Notes under the pieces: model-generated
The model's database searches: none
What the model saw: the letters and a program-made list of their open reading frames with translations, nothing else
What the model was told of the DNA's origin: nothing
Shown: positions 63,235 through 64,000 of the stretch, piece after piece
How positions within the stretch are numbered: position 1 is the stretch's first letter
Layout: each line of letters opens with the position of its first letter
Source: Methanobrevibacter sp.
GTDB lineage: Archaea > Methanobacteriota > Methanobacteria > Methanobacteriales > Methanobacteriaceae
Length of the DNA: 64,000 bases
Assembly: GCF_017468685.1 (NCBI RefSeq)
Contig: NZ_JAFUHT010000031.1
Location: 1 to 64,000, forward strand
Reading direction: 5' to 3'
Position numbers and translations under genes: made by a program

Positions 63235-63798
63235 TTAGGCCTCAGCTTTTTTCTTGGAATTCTTTTTGTCAACGATTACTAATTTTTCCTCTTCTTCGTC
63301 AACTTCCATTACTATTGGGTCAGCTTCAAGTGCCCCAGGGTCTTTTTCTACACATTCATTGATTTTTGATTGAATTGCAGCAATATCTTCAGTATCGATT
63401 AAATCAACAATTTCCAATTGCTGTTGGAATCTTTCAACACCGTCGAGAGGAACGTTTTCAACGAATGGAATTGCCCCAGTAGCTCCGATAATTTTCTTTT
63501 TATCCGGATCTGCTCCGTTTTCATGCAATGCCTTAAAACTTTGACCAGTAATATGTCCCTGCACTTCTGCACCAGCCAAAATCAGGAATCTAATATTCGG
63601 ATTAGATATGATATTTGCAACTACTTTCTCAATACCTAAATTTTCTGTTTTACATGGTCCTGCAATAGCTGCTCCTGATAATTCGGCTTCAATGTGAGAA
63701 GCAAGAGTAGTTACTGCAACAGGACTTTCTGGATCTCCTACAATATAGTCTCCACTGATTACTGGCCAACCATCTGCAGGAGCTTTTTTATCAGCCAT
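63235..63798 (-). CDS. mtrA: MtrA-like corrinoid protein without membrane anchor
   Basis: The 187-residue protein starts behind GGAGG. It has the corrinoid domain of tetrahydromethanopterin S-methyltransferase subunit [22 protein letters not shown]..., and the axial His (His82) in [15 protein letters not shown]. The usual MtrA is about 240 residues and ends in a membrane helix. Here the C-terminus is charged ([14 protein letters not shown]), so the protein is soluble, like the CmtA-type MtrA homologue of Methanothermus fervidus. It may be a second copy outside the main mtr operon. Methyl transfer to coenzyme M is the family role. Confidence 0.85.
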   Translation of the reverse strand: MADKKAPADGWPVISGDYIVGDPESPVAVTTLASHIEAELSGAAIAGPCKTENLGIEKVVANIISNPNIRFLILAGAEVQGHITGQSFKALHENGADPDKKKIIGATGAIPFVENVPLDGVERFQQQLEIVDLIDTEDIAAIQSKINECVEKDPGALEADPIVMEVDEEEEKLVIVDKKNSKKKAEA

Positions 63799-63870
63799 GA
63801 TATTTCCTCCTAATTATATAATTGAGATTTTATTTGAAAGTATATTTAAATATTTTGTAACTAAATTTGA

Positions 63871-64000
63871 TTAGTAGTATAACTCGGAAGGTTTTCCGAT
63901 GTATTCAAAGTCATCCTTGTTTTCAAGATACTTTACACCGATGACTTTTCCATCAGGGAATTTTGTAACAACACTCATTCCATCGGTAACGTCAATGAGA
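63871..64000 (-). CDS. Partial unknown protein at the right edge
   Basis: The frame is open from base 64000 to the TAA at 63871-63873. The visible C-terminus (MSVVTKFPDGKVIGVKYLENKDDFEYIGKPSELYY) looks like a real end of a cytosolic protein and uses the same codon style as its neighbours. It precedes the MtrA-like gene on the same strand. I do not recognise it. Confidence 0.5.
   Translation of the reverse strand, partial: LIDVTDGMSVVTKFPDGKVIGVKYLENKDDFEYIGKPSELYY

Overview
This window looks like chromosome from a Methanobrevibacter-like methanogen (order Methanobacteriales). The DNA is AT-rich. Archaeal marker genes include aIF-5A, an archaeal NOG1-type GTPase, pyruvoyl-dependent arginine decarboxylase, RibL FAD synthase and a fused NADP phosphatase/NAD kinase. 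Methanogen markers include an MtrA-type corrinoid protein and a coenzyme F430 synthetase-like gene. A giant adhesin-like surface protein with a lysine-rich C-terminus is typical of gut Methanobrevibacter. The genus is inferred from gene content and no search was run.

Layout: 1-1.85 kb holds a His/Cys-rich metal-binding protein running off the left edge, its ArsR/CadC-like regulator with palindromic operators, a small secreted protein and a C_GCAxxG_C_C redox protein. 2.3-3.5 kb holds an Rpn/PD-(D/E)XK nuclease-like gene with an internal ribosome-binding site and a tandem partial duplication of its coiled-coil tail. 3.8-11.8 kb holds three paralogous FtsX-type permeases and one LolD/MacB-type ATPase. 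12.0-12.85 kb holds a JAB-domain protein with a small partner. 13.2-17.9 kb holds two half-size ABC exporters and an AraC regulator, resembling the YbtP/YbtQ/YbtA iron-siderophore module. The ATPase/FtsX operon and the YbtPQ-like operon are both preceded by a TTTAGG-N4-CCTAAA palindrome, which suggests a shared metal (DtxR-like) regulon.

18-25.6 kb is housekeeping: hisA, ribL, argC, flavodoxin, pyrI, a GMC-type oxidoreductase, tldD, AMMECR1 and NOG1. 25.7-38 kb holds a cation-efflux remnant, two tandem TetR genes and the adhesin gene. The TetR and adhesin promoters share an operator motif. The adhesin is split by a probable -1 frameshift. 38.3-47 kb holds Hsp20, a SIS sugar isomerase, DUF447, adenine deaminase, a TIGR00300 (ornithine cyclodeaminase-like) enzyme, small secreted proteins, a winged-helix regulator and an AzgA-like purine permease.

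46.9-55.8 kb holds a 41-residue gene missed by length cut-offs, a NapH-like ferredoxin, a polyamine/hypusine cluster (agmatinase, aIF-5A, arginine decarboxylase), NADP phosphatase/NAD kinase, a tetrapyrrole pair (cfbE interrupted by an in-frame TAA, then hemC), a Gfo/Idh oxidoreductase and a GfcR-like PRTase. 55.8-64 kb holds a Kef-type antiporter, an HsdS/HsdM-like pair without HsdR whose methylase has lost its catalytic motif, a TetR-YhgE/Pip operon with a palindromic operator, and a soluble MtrA homologue.

I found no tRNA, rRNA, CRISPR array or intact transposon.
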